Source: CAVQXR01 sp963717955 (GTDB taxonomy: Bacteria > Actinomycetota > Thermoleophilia > Gaiellales > Gaiellaceae). From it: a DNA stretch of 64,000 nt. The stretch spans positions 868,001-932,000 of the forward strand of contig CAVQXR010000001.1 of the NCBI GenBank assembly GCA_963717955.1, written 5' to 3'. The stretch's first letter is position 1. Each line of letters begins with the position of its first letter. This document shows positions 51,016 to 60,441 of the stretch, piece by piece. The position numbers and the translations under genes were made by a program. Below the pieces are notes generated by a model, which saw nothing but the letters and a program-made list of their open reading frames with translations, ran no database searches and was not told the origin of the DNA.

Positions 51016-51852
51016 CTATGCGAGGCACTCCCGGAGAAAGCGGATGCCGTGTGCGATGTCAGCGACCCGTTGTTCCTGGGTACCCACCTCGCGCTCGATG
51101 CACAGGGCGCCTGCATAGCCGACCTTCTTCAGCGTCTCGACGAACCTGGGGATGTCGGCCTGGCCCTGACCGAGCGGGACCTCCTCGCCCCACTGGCCCG
51201 GGATGGTCGGCCGGTTCGCGTCCTTCACGTGCACGCTGCGGATGTCGGTGCCGAGGATCTCAACCGCCCGGATCGGGTCGCCCATGTCGTACAGCAGCAC
51301 GTTGGCGGGGTCGAAGTTGACCTTCAGGTTGGGGCACCGGAGGTCGTCCAGGGTCTTGCGCAGCAAGTCGGCCGTCTCCTGCCCGGTCTCGAACGCCACC
51401 GTCACCCCCCTGGCCTGCGCCATGTCGCTCACGGTCGCCAGGGTCTCGAGAAAGGGCTTGCGGCCGGGGTCGCCGGGCTCGGGCAGGAATCCGGCGTGCA
51501 GCATGATGTCGGCAAGGCCGAGCGCGCACGTGCGGTCGAGCGCCCACGCGAAACGCTCCAATCGCTCCGGCCGGGTGGCCGGGTCGCCGAAGCCGCCGGT
51601 CTTCTGGATCGTCTGCGGCGTCGTGTAGTCCTCACCGGGGAAGCCGAGCATGGAGCCGGTGAGGTCGAAGCCCGCGGCGAGCGCGGCCTCGGGCATGTCG
51701 TCGCCCTCGTCCCACGACGCGTGGTACGGATCGCCGCAGGCGATCTGTACGACGTTCACGCCGAGCTGATCGAGGAGCCCTCGCAGCTCCGGGATGCTCG
51801 TCGGCTGAAGCGACCAGCTACAGACGCCGATGGCGAGTGGCTCGATGGGCAC
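51016..51852 (-). CDS. Sugar phosphate isomerase/epimerase (TIM-barrel, AP-endonuclease 2 fold)
   Basis: The 278-residue protein shows the start IGVCSWSLQPTSIPELRGLL and barrel segments LADIMLHAGFLPEPGDPGRK, VNFDPANVLLYDMGDP, IRSVHVKDANRP and GYAGALCIEREVG. The His and Glu/Asp residues at the strand ends fit a metal-dependent isomerase/epimerase or dehydratase of sugar metabolism, such as the inosose-type group. The GTG at 51,852 has an AGGAGG site 7 bases upstream; longer in-frame starts lack one. Confidence 0.88.
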   Translation of the reverse strand: MPIEPLAIGVCSWSLQPTSIPELRGLLDQLGVNVVQIACGDPYHASWDEGDDMPEAALAAGFDLTGSMLGFPGEDYTTPQTIQKTGGFGDPATRPERLERFAWALDRTCALGLADIMLHAGFLPEPGDPGRKPFLETLATVSDMAQARGVTVAFETGQETADLLRKTLDDLRCPNLKVNFDPANVLLYDMGDPIRAVEILGTDIRSVHVKDANRPTIPGQWGEEVPLGQGQADIPRFVETLKKVGYAGALCIEREVGTQEQRVADIAHGIRFLRECLA

Positions 51853-52018
51853 TGGTGAACCTCCTGTGTCGAGTGCGCCGCGAGTATCGACGATCATCCA
51901 ATACGCGGTAGCGGGTCCGTCCCTCGCCCGCCAACGTTCGAGCCGAGTACCGCCGTGCAAGCCTCGATCGCGCCCGGAACAGCAGGGATGGGTCTAGCCG
52001 AAGCGAAGTTCGGACGGG

Positions 52019-52975
52019 ATGCGGACCTGCGCGCATCATCCCTGGCACGACGTTCCGATCTACGAGGGCAGGGATCTCGCATCGGACGCGCTCTGGGAGA
52101 TCTCACTCCGAATCGCCCGGGCGAAGCGGAACGCAGCGCGGTACCCGCCGGTTCTCCCCCGGGTACGCCGGGCAGGCATCTCTCTCGTGGTGGCCGCCGT
52201 GGCGGCGGCGACTCCATCGCTCGGCTCGGCTCACGCACGTTCAGCCGCGCGGATGCCGGGGGCGACGAACTGCCCGCATCGCATGCCGCTCGAGCTGGGC
52301 GACCGCGGGCCGGCCGTTGCCGAGCTGCAGCGGGCGCTCGCCCTTGTTGCCGACGGCATCTTCGGTCCCAGGACACTGAGGGCCGTCCGTTCCCTCCAGG
52401 CTCGTGCCGACCTTGCCGTGGACGGAATCGCGGGCGCACAGACCCGTGCCGTCCTCCGCGCCGCGCGCGGGCGCTCGGTGCTCGAGCTCAGGGACAGGGG
52501 CCCAGCCGTCGCGTGCATCCAGCGCTCCCTCGGGATCCCGGTCGACGGCATCTTCGGACGGCAGACCCTGCAGGCAGTCCGTGCATTTCAACGAGGAAAC
52601 GGGCTCACGGCCGACGGGATCGTCGGGCCGATGACACGTGCAGCGCTCGCGGGCATCGACGGCCGACTGCTCGACGCGCTCGAGCTCGCCGATCGGATGG
52701 GCCTGACGCTCCTGTCTGCCCATCGGCCGGGAGCGGTCATCGAATCCAGCGGTCATCGCTCGGATCACGCCTTCTTCCCGTCCAAGGCGATCGACATCGC
52801 AGGCCCCGCGCGGGCCATGCGACGCTACGCCCGCGCTGTTGCAGGGACGGAGGCCGTGCAGACGGTCATCCACTCACCGATCGGTGTTTGGACACCGAGA
52901 CACGGCTGGCACGGATTTCGTGCGCAGGTCACGTACGACACCCACCTCGACCACGTGCACGTAGACACGTTCTGA
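52019..52975 (+). CDS. Secreted protein with two peptidoglycan-binding domains and a peptidase-like end
   Basis: The product has up to 318 residues. A hydrophobic stretch at about 53-75 (GISLVVAAVAAATPSLGSAH) is a likely signal sequence after an arginine-rich leader. Two PG_binding_1 domains follow (DRGPAVAELQRALALVADGI; DRGPAVACIQRSLGIPVDGI). The C-terminus, with SSGHRSDHAFFPSKAIDIAG and HLDHVHVDTF, resembles zinc D-Ala-D-Ala-type or related cell-wall enzymes through its HxxxD/HxH-like residues. It should bind and possibly trim the cell wall. The true start may lie a few codons later. Confidence 0.8.
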   Translation: MRTCAHHPWHDVPIYEGRDLASDALWEISLRIARAKRNAARYPPVLPRVRRAGISLVVAAVAAATPSLGSAHARSAARMPGATNCPHRMPLELGDRGPAVAELQRALALVADGIFGPRTLRAVRSLQARADLAVDGIAGAQTRAVLRAARGRSVLELRDRGPAVACIQRSLGIPVDGIFGRQTLQAVRAFQRGNGLTADGIVGPMTRAALAGIDGRLLDALELADRMGLTLLSAHRPGAVIESSGHRSDHAFFPSKAIDIAGPARAMRRYARAVAGTEAVQTVIHSPIGVWTPRHGWHGFRAQVTYDTHLDHVHVDTF

Positions 52976-53060
52976 CCAACATGGCAACGGTGGCCGAAGC
53001 TGACGCGAGCTGCTTCGCGTCTTGCTGCATGGCGCCCCGACGATCGCAGGCGCTTCGCTG

Positions 53061-56000
53061 CTACGCCTTCAGGATCTCCCGGCGAGCGAGGACGCGCTCC
53101 ATGAGCGGGCGCATGCCGAGGTCGCGCGCCAGAGCGAGGGCCTCGTCCTGCAGAGTGACGGCCTTCTCCCGGTCGCCCGGGCCGCCGCGTGCGAGCAGCG
53201 CCTCGGCGTAGTCGCAGGCTGTCCAGGCGTACTCCGGACGGTAGCCGGCGCGACCGCAGAACCTGAGCCCATCCTCGAAGTGGGCCAGGGCAACATCGAT
53301 CTGGCCGAAGGTGGCGGCGAGGAGCCCAAGGAGACGGTCCACGGTCAGTGGGATGAAGATGCTGGCGGTGCCTCGCCCCGACTCGAGCGCGCTGTACAGC
53401 CGCTCGGCCGCACTCGCGTCGCGTCGCTCGACGGCGATCAGGCCGAGTCCCCGTCGCACGATCATGGCGAGGACGGGAGCGACCCTGGGCAGCGAGAGCA
53501 CACGCTCCGCGGCCGCGCCTGCTGCGCCGAGTCCCGCGTCGGTACCCGCTCCGCGACTGACGAACGGAATCGTGGCGACGAGGAAGACATGATCCGCGAT
53601 CGGCCCAGGTGGCGGTACGCTCTCGGCCAACTCTTGCAGCCGGGCGACGTACTGCGCGCCGGCATCCACGTTCCCGAGCCCGTATTCGAGCACGGCGCGG
53701 AGCGCAAGGTGCCGCGGATCTCGCGGCTGCACCGCGAGGCCGAGGTCTCCCATCTCTCGCGCGCGCCGCCAGTCGCCTTCGTAGAGCGACAGCAGCCCGT
53801 TGTCGTAGCTGACGGAGGCGAGCCACCATGGCTCGTGCACTCGCTCCGCAAGCGCAAGCGCCGCAGCGAGCTGGGCGTGGGAACGGTCGCGGTCACCCGT
53901 CGCCGTCAGGGCCCACGCAGCGTGCCTGCGGGCAGGAAGCTCGCTGTGCAGATCGTCGGCAGCATGCGCCAGGTCGATTGCCTGGAGCGCTCCCTTCAGG
54001 CAGTCCTGCCAGCGGAGATGGAAACCGTCTACGAAGGCCGCATACGCGAGCGCGCGCCGCTCGAGGGCCATGTCGTCCTGCCTCCGCGCGATCGTGAGCG
54101 CCCGCTGAAAGGCCTCCTGGGCTGTCCCGTAGTCGGCGTCGATGATCCCGCAGAGCCAGCCGTGCTGGGCGAGCAGCCGTCCCGCATCGTGAGAATCCGG
54201 ACGGGACGAGCGTCAGCGCCCGCCGGATCACCTCCGCGTACTCGGTGTAGCCGATGCCCAGGGACCAGGGGAGGGGGTGAGCCGCGACCGTCACCGCTCG
54301 GCTCACGTCGCCTGCCTGCACGTAGTACTCGAAGGCCCGGCGGAGATTGACGATCGCCGGCTCGATGTCGTACTGCGCCAGTCGCAGCCACCTGAGCGCG
54401 GCCGAGGCCGAAGAGCAGCGCGGCGGTTTCGTCGTCCACCACACGATCACCCTTGGTCGTGAGCGCGCGCTCGAAGTGGGAAAGCGCCTGCTCGGGGGCG
54501 TGAGCGGCCAGCGCAGATTCTCCAGCAACGAGCGCGTACCGGACCAGCTTCTCTGGCCCGAGCAGCGTCTCGGCCTCTCCGAAGTGATACGCGAGCTCGG
54601 CCGCGTGGTGGTCGACATCGGTGCCGTAGAGCATCCTCGAGTGCCTCGGCGATGCGTGCGTGCAGGCGCACCCGTCTCGTCAGCGAGAGCTCCTCCGCCA
54701 GCGTCTCCTGAATCAGCGCGTGGGTGAACTGGTAACGCGCCACGGTGCGGGGTAGCTCCTCGATCACCCGTGCCGACAGCGCTTCCTCGAGCACGTCGAG
54801 CAGGCGGTCGACGGACAGATCATCGATCAGCTTCTCGAGCTGGTCGAGCCCGAACTCCCTCCCGATCACCGACGCGACCGCCAGTGCCTCGTTGCAGCGT
54901 TCGGAGAGGCGCTCGAGGCGTCTCCCGATCACCTCGCGCACCCCTTCCGGGATCCTGATGCTCCAGCTCTCGCGCCCGGAGAGCCGGTCGGGAGTCAGCT
55001 CGCCCTCCTGAACAAGGAGCCGGACGACCTCGGTGACGAAAAGCGGGTTGCCCTCTGTCTGGAGGTACACGATGTTGACGAGCTCGGTCGGCGGCGAGGC
55101 GCCGCAGGTAGCCTCGATGAAACGGTCGACGTCCTCCCGGCTCAGGCCTCGCAGGACGAGCCGCTTGAAGAGGCGCTCCCGCGTGAGCTCCGCGAGCGTC
55201 TTCGAGAGGGGATGGCGACGCGAGAGCTCGACGTCCCGGTAGGTGCCGATCAGAAGCAGGCGCACGCCTGACGAGCTCGTGGGCGATGAACTCGAGGAGG
55301 CGCAGCGATCCCTCGTCCGCCCAGTGCAGGTCGTCGAGCACGAGCACGAACGGTTGCGTCAGAGACGCGCTCTTCAGGAAGGCAGTGAGAGAGTCGAAGA
55401 GGCGAAAGCGAGCCTGCTGCGGATCGTCGAACGTGGCCGCCGCTCCCAGATCGGGCAGTCGCTGGCGGACATCGGGGACGACCTCCGCGATGTCGGCCGC
55501 CCCCGCACCCAACTCGCCGCGCAGCTCCGCCGGATCGCGCTCACGCACGTAGGAACGGATCGCCTGCACCCAGGGCCAGTACGGCGGCGCACCCTCGCTT
55601 TCGTAGCAGCGTCCCCACAACACCTGGGCGCCGCGCAGACGCGCATACGTCGCGAGCTCGAGCGCCGTCCGCGACTTGCCGATCCCGGGCTCACCGACCA
55701 GAGTCATCATCCGGCCATCGCCCGAGAGCGCACCTTCGAGCGCGGCCTTCAGCTCGCCCAGCTCCTGCCGGCGCCCGACGAAGACGCCACCCGCGAGGCT
55801 GTCCAGCGAGTGCGCGTCCGCCGGGTCGGGCACCAGCGGCTCGACGATCTCGGCCAGGTCGATCGCCTCCAGTGCCGCGAGCACATCAACTGCGGAAGGG
55901 GGCCGCTCCGAGGGGTCTTTGGCGAGCAGGCGCGTGACGAGCGCGTCGAGCGCGCGGGGGCAGTCGGGCGCGTGCCAGGAAGGGGCGACGGGCGGCGTGT

Positions 56001-56787
56001 GGATGTGCTGGGAGATCACCGAGACCAGGTCGTCGCCGAGAAACGGCGGGCGGCCGGTGAGCAGCTCGTAGAGAAGGGCCCCCAGCGAGTACAGGTCGGC
56101 ACGGGGGGTCACCTCGCCGCCGAGCGCTTGCTCGGGCGGCAGGTACGCCACCGTGCCGACGATCGTGCCCTCCTGGGTCAGCCGCGAACGCTCGAGCGGA
56201 AGCGCCAGGCCGAAGTCGCCGATCTTCGGCTGCCCGTCTGTGGTCAGCCAGACGTTACCCGGCTTCAGGTCGCGATGGACGAGGCCCTGCTCGTGTGCAA
56301 AGGCGAGGCCCTTGCAGAGGCACTTGGCGAGCTCCAGCACCTGTGCGATCGGCACCCTTCCGCCCGGAGCTCGCTCGATCAGCCCTTCGAGGTCGCCGCC
56401 CGCCATCAGCTCGGTCACGAGATAGGGCTGGCCATCCTCGTCCCCGAGGTCGAACACGGTGACGATGTGCGGGTGTGCCCCCAACCTCCCCATCGCCTGC
56501 GCCTCGCGCAAGACCCGGGCACGGGCGCTGGCGTCAAGCCCCTCGGACTTGATCAGCGCGAGCGCCACCTCGCGATCGAGCAGACTGTCGCGGGCGAGGT
56601 AGACTCGCTTCTTGCCCCCCTCGCCGAGGAGGGACCGCAACTCGTAGCGTCCGTTCGCGATCGCGGCGAGAGCGGGGGGCAGCGCCGTCGACTCGGGGGT
56701 GGACGCCTCCTCGAGCTGAGATCCGCACTCATCGCAGAAGCGAGCCTTGTCGCGGTTCGCCGCCCCGCACTGCGCGCAGATCGGCAC
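53061..56787 (-). CDS. Ser/Thr protein kinase - AAA-type ATPase - TPR signalling protein (four frameshifts)
   Basis: The reading starts with a zinc ribbon (CAQCGAANRDKARFCDECG) and a protein kinase domain (GLVHRDLKPGNVWLTTDGQP, IGDFGLALPLERSRLTQEGT) at about 45-300. An ATPase with the P-loop MMTLVGEPGIGKSRTALELA near 350 and DDLHWADEGSLRLLEF follows, then a long helical TPR region of about 500 residues. The frame changes near 55,265, 54,634, 54,385 and 54,200, but every piece continues the same architecture, so sequencing errors are likelier than decay. The full product would be about 1,240 residues and should integrate a signal, ATP and phosphorylation. Confidence 0.75.
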
Positions 56788-56984
56788 AACCCGACTCTAC
56801 TACCTGACATGCCGGCGAACGCGAACGATCGCAAGCTCTGGCGGGCCAGGCCCGACGACCGCCCGGGCACCCTGTTGCGGCCTCTGGCCGATCCGACTCG
56901 CGCCGGTGCGGGTCCACCGAGCCCGAGAGGAATCCCGGAGGCGGGGGGAGGCCGTCGGGCTCGACCGCGGGGCCTAGTGCTCCA

Positions 56985-57401
56985 CTAGAAGCTCGACGGC
57001 GCGAGACGCTCGGCGAGCACCTCGAGGATCTTCCCCTGGATCCTCGGGGACGTCGCGAGCAGCGAGGAGAAGTCCTTCTGCGAGACGACGAGCGCGTCGA
57101 TAGCCGCGGTGGCGGTGACGGTCGCGTTGCGCGGTGCGTTGTGGAGGAGCGCGATCTCGCCGAACCAGTCGCCCGGGCCGAGCTTCGCGATCACCTTTCC
57201 CTGCCTCGAGACCTCGGCGCTACCGCCGATCAGCACGAAGAACTCCCTCTCGTACGCACCCTCGTGAGCGACGACCGTGCCCTCCGGCAGCTCGACCTCG
57301 TCGGCAAGCGCACCGACCTGCACCAGCTCGCGCTTCGAGCAGCGTGCGAACAGCGGCACCGTGGCGATCCGCTGCAGCTTCTCGTCCCGGCGCATCCTCA
57401 T
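56985..57401 (-). CDS. Cyclic nucleotide-binding domain protein
   Basis: The 138 residues form one cNMP-binding (CAP-type) beta-roll. There is an N-terminal helix (LQRIATVPLFARCSKRELVQ), the strand LPEGTVVAHEGAYEREFFVL and the phosphate-binding cassette GDWFGEIALLHNAPRNATVT, in which Glu and Arg bind the cyclic phosphate and ribose. No output domain follows, so it works as a free cNMP switch or a partner protein. Its neighbours include a kinase and, within 10 kb, two class III cyclases. Confidence 0.9.
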   Translation of the reverse strand: MRMRRDEKLQRIATVPLFARCSKRELVQVGALADEVELPEGTVVAHEGAYEREFFVLIGGSAEVSRQGKVIAKLGPGDWFGEIALLHNAPRNATVTATAAIDALVVSQKDFSSLLATSPRIQGKILEVLAERLAPSSF

Positions 57402-57484
57402 GGCTCAACTCTAGAGCACGGTGCCATATCGAGCCGGCGCCGCCGAAGCACGTGCGCGCCGGGGGCCGTTGATACGGTCCGTGC

Positions 57485-58917
57485 ATGACGGGAGGGAGCC
57501 CCTCGGAGGAAGACCTGTTCGATCTGGTGGTGATCGGCTCCGGCCCGGCCGGGGAGAAGGGAGCCAACCAGGCCGCCTACTTCGGCTACAGCGTCGCAGT
57601 CGTCGAGCGTCGCGCCGAGCCGGGAGGGGCCGCGGTCGCGGTTTCCGGCGTGCCCGTGAAGGCCCTGAGGGACGCGGCCGTCTACCTGACGGGCTGGTCG
57701 CGGCGCGACGTGTACGGAGTCGGCATCAGCCTCGAGCCCGACCTGGTCATGGATCGACTGTGGGCACGCACGGCCGACGTGGTGGCGACCATGACGATGG
57801 TCGTGCGGGAGAACCTGAAGCGGCACGGCGTCGAGTTGGTGCAGGGTGAGGCGAGGCTGGGCCCGGATCGGACCGTGATCGTTCGCGACGACGCGGGCGG
57901 CGAGCGCGTGCTTCACGCCGGCGTGATCCTGCTGGCGACCGGTTCCCGTCCCTTCCACCCGCCCGGACGTACCCTTCGACGATCCCGACGTTCACGATTC
58001 CGAGACCGTGCTGTCGATGGAGCGGCTGCCTGAGCGCTTGCTGGTCGTGGGAGGCGGCCCGGTCGGATCGGAGTACGCGTCGATCTTCGCCGCCCTCGGG
58101 GTCGAGGTCACGCTGGTGGACCGTGGCACCCGGCTGCTGCCCTTCTGGACGCCGAGCTGTCGGAGGCGCTCGCGCACAGCCTGAGGCGGTCGGGAGCCCG
58201 GCTGATGTTCGGAGCGCAGCGTCGATTCGATGGACCGCGACGCCGATGGCCCGATCGTGCGTGTCGGCGGGGAGACGCTCCGCCCTCGAGGCGTGCTCTA
58301 CGCGATCGGTCGCTGCCGGCAACGTGGAAGGGCTCGGGCTGACCGAGGCCGGCGTCGAGTTCGACAGGACGCGGCGCGTGCGGGTGGATCGGAACTTCCA
58401 GACGACCGCCGAGGCCATCTACGCCGCCGGCGACATCACCGGGCCGCCGGCGCTCGGCTCCGTGGCGATGGAGGAGGCGCGGGTGGCGATGTGCCGAGCG
58501 TTCGACATCCCGTTCAAGGAGTCGCTCGAGCTCGCGGTGCCGACCGGCATCTACACGCTCCCGGAGGTCTCGATGGTCGGCCTGACCGAAGAGGCCGCGC
58601 GCGCCGCCGGCGAGGACGTGGAGACCGGCCGGGCGCTCTTCGGGGCCAACGCGCGCGCCCTGATCGCGGGAACCACCGAGGGCATGGTGAAGCTCGTCTT
58701 CCGGGCCTCGGACCGGCGGCTGCTCGGCGCGCACATCCTGGGCGAGGAAGCGACCGAGCTGATCCACGTCGCCCAGGCCGTTCTTCACATGGGCGGCATC
58801 ATCGAGGAGTTCATCGACACCACGTTCAACTTCCCGACGAGGGCCGACGCCTACAAGTACGCGGCCTACGACGGTCTCCAGCGCCTGCAGGCCCGGACCG
58901 CCGGCGAAGCCGGCTGA
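57485..58917 (+). CDS. sthA: Soluble pyridine nucleotide transhydrogenase-like flavoprotein (four frameshifts)
   Basis: The N-terminus LFDLVVIGSGPAGEKGANQA (FAD loop) and the end GRALFGANARALIAGTTEGM, GIIEEFIDTTFNFPTRADAY are typical of the dihydrolipoamide-dehydrogenase-like SthA group, which interconverts NADH and NADPH. In SthA the usual redox disulfide is replaced, and here the site reads GGAAVAVSGVPVKALRDA, without the CxxxxC pair. The frame breaks near 57,965, 58,142, 58,215 and 58,313; the pieces (LLVVGGGPVGSEYASIFAAL, VEGLGLTEAGVEFDRT) join sensibly. The span corresponds to about 477 codons, so a working gene hidden by errors is probable. Confidence 0.78.
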
Positions 58918-58932
58918 GACGCTCCCGGTGGG

Positions 58933-59332
58933 CTACCGCCCGCGGTCGAGCTGATCGCGTCCCTGCGCGCGGACATGTTCCAGCGTCCTGCGGAGGATCG
59001 GCAGCTGCATGCTGTCCTTCTCGCGGTTCGCCGGCTCCTTGGAGCGAATCACGTCCGCCAGGGCGGCGACGCTCACGGTCACGCCGGCGATCCGCTCCCG
59101 GGTGGCTCCGCGGCGAAGATTGTCGTAGCCCCGCGTGCCGGAGGGCAGGAACATCAGGCCGACATCGCCGCCGCGAGTGGTGAGCGTCCACGTGTCAGCG
59201 GTCGCGAGCATCTCGGCCTCGATCGGGAACGGCAGGCCTTCCGAGGCGCTCGGGCTTCGCAGCTTCGCGCCGAGGTCGCGCAGGGCCAGCGCCAGCCGCT
59301 CGAGATTCTCGAACGAGCGTGCCGGCGCGAGC
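58933..59332 (-). pseudogene. Nucleotidyltransferase-like protein lacking its N-terminus
   Basis: Reading leftward from about 59,332 gives SFENLERLALALRDLGAKLR, then GLPFPIEAEMLATADTWTLT, VGLMFLPSGTRGYDNLRRGA and IRSKEPANREKDSMQLPILR. The last segment, K-x-x-x-x-R-x-K-D, is the characteristic end of the nucleotidyltransferase/AbiEii-like small proteins. The catalytic GSxxxxDxD region that should come first is missing; the frame is closed by a TAG just before. It lies directly after the cyclase gene, so it may be a 5'-truncated remnant. Confidence 0.5.
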
Positions 59333-59334
59333 GG

Positions 59335-60441
59335 CTACGCCGCCTCTCCGGCCGGCGTCTCGGCCGTTCCGACCGGGGGTAGGGGCTCCGCGAACGTCCA
59401 CAGCCGGATCTGCTCCTGCTTGCCGCGCACGTCGGCGTCGCCGACGAGCACGAGGTCGCCGTTGGCGGCGGTGAGCGCCTGCCGGGTCGAGTCGGCGATC
59501 AGGATCGGGTGGGGGGTGCCCTTCGTCATCGACTCGAGCCTGGCGGCGGTGTTCACCGTGTCGCCGATCGCGGTGTAGGCGAGCCGGCGCTCGGAGCCGA
59601 CGTTGCCGGCCATGAAGGCGCCGCTGGCGATCCCGATCCCCATCCGGAAGCCGTCCCGGCCGTTCTCGCGCAGGCGCACGTTGAGGGCGGGGAGCCGCAC
59701 CCGGAGCATCTCGCGGGCCGTGGCGAGGGCCCGGTCGGCGTGGTCGTCCTGCTCGATCGGGGCCCCGAAGGCGGCCATCATCCCGTCGCCCAGGTAGCCG
59801 AGCAGCGTGCCGCCATGGTCGAGCACGGCGTCGCTCATCTCACCGAGGTAGCTGTTCAGGATCGCGATCGCCTGGTCGGCCGGGGTCGTCTCGGCGAAGG
59901 TCGTGAAGTTGCGGAGGTCGTTGAACAGGATCGTGCCGGTGACGAGGACACCGCCGAGGCGCAGGTCGTCGCCGGAGAGCGAGATCACCCGGTCGACGAT
60001 CTGCTCGGGCACGAACCGGGCGAAGACGTCCCGCACGCGCTCGTGCTCGAGGTCGGCGAGGCGCTTCCTCGAGAGGGCGGCGTTGATCCGCGCGCGAAGC
60101 AGCAGCGGGTTGAACGGCTTCGTGAGGTAGTCCTCGGCGCCGAGCTCGATGCAGCGCACGACGCTGTCGATCTCGTCGACGGCCGAGATCATGATCACCG
60201 GGATGTGGCGGAGCTCAGGGCTCGCCTTGAGCTCGGTGAGGACGGCGACGCCGTCGAGCTCGGGCATCACGATGTCGAGCAGGATCACGTCCGGCCGTGC
60301 CCCGGGGAGCACGGTCAGGGCCTCGCGGCCGTTCTCGACGGCGGTCGCCTCGTGCCCCTGGCGCTCGAGGCTGCGCAGGAGCAGCATCCGGTTGACGGGG
60401 TCGTCGTCGACGACGAGGATCGAGCCGGGCTGCTCGTTCAC
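59335..60441 (-). CDS. Response regulator with class III adenylate cyclase output
   Basis: The 368-residue protein has a receiver domain at about 5-125 (ILVVDDDPVNRMLLLRSLER; phosphoacceptor Asp in VILLDIVMPELDG; Lys in EDYLTKPFNP) and, after a helical linker, a cyclase catalytic domain at about 170-345. The catalytic metal residues are visible in LFNDLRNFTTFAETTPADQA and LGYLGDGMMAAFGAPIE. It should make cAMP when phosphorylated. The GTG overlaps the stop of the hybrid kinase by 4 bases, so the two form a phosphorelay that ends in a second messenger. Confidence 0.92.
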   Translation of the reverse strand: MNEQPGSILVVDDDPVNRMLLLRSLERQGHEATAVENGREALTVLPGARPDVILLDIVMPELDGVAVLTELKASPELRHIPVIMISAVDEIDSVVRCIELGAEDYLTKPFNPLLLRARINAALSRKRLADLEHERVRDVFARFVPEQIVDRVISLSGDDLRLGGVLVTGTILFNDLRNFTTFAETTPADQAIAILNSYLGEMSDAVLDHGGTLLGYLGDGMMAAFGAPIEQDDHADRALATAREMLRVRLPALNVRLRENGRDGFRMGIGIASGAFMAGNVGSERRLAYTAIGDTVNTAARLESMTKGTPHPILIADSTRQALTAANGDLVLVGDADVRGKQEQIRLWTFAEPLPPVGTAETPAGEAA

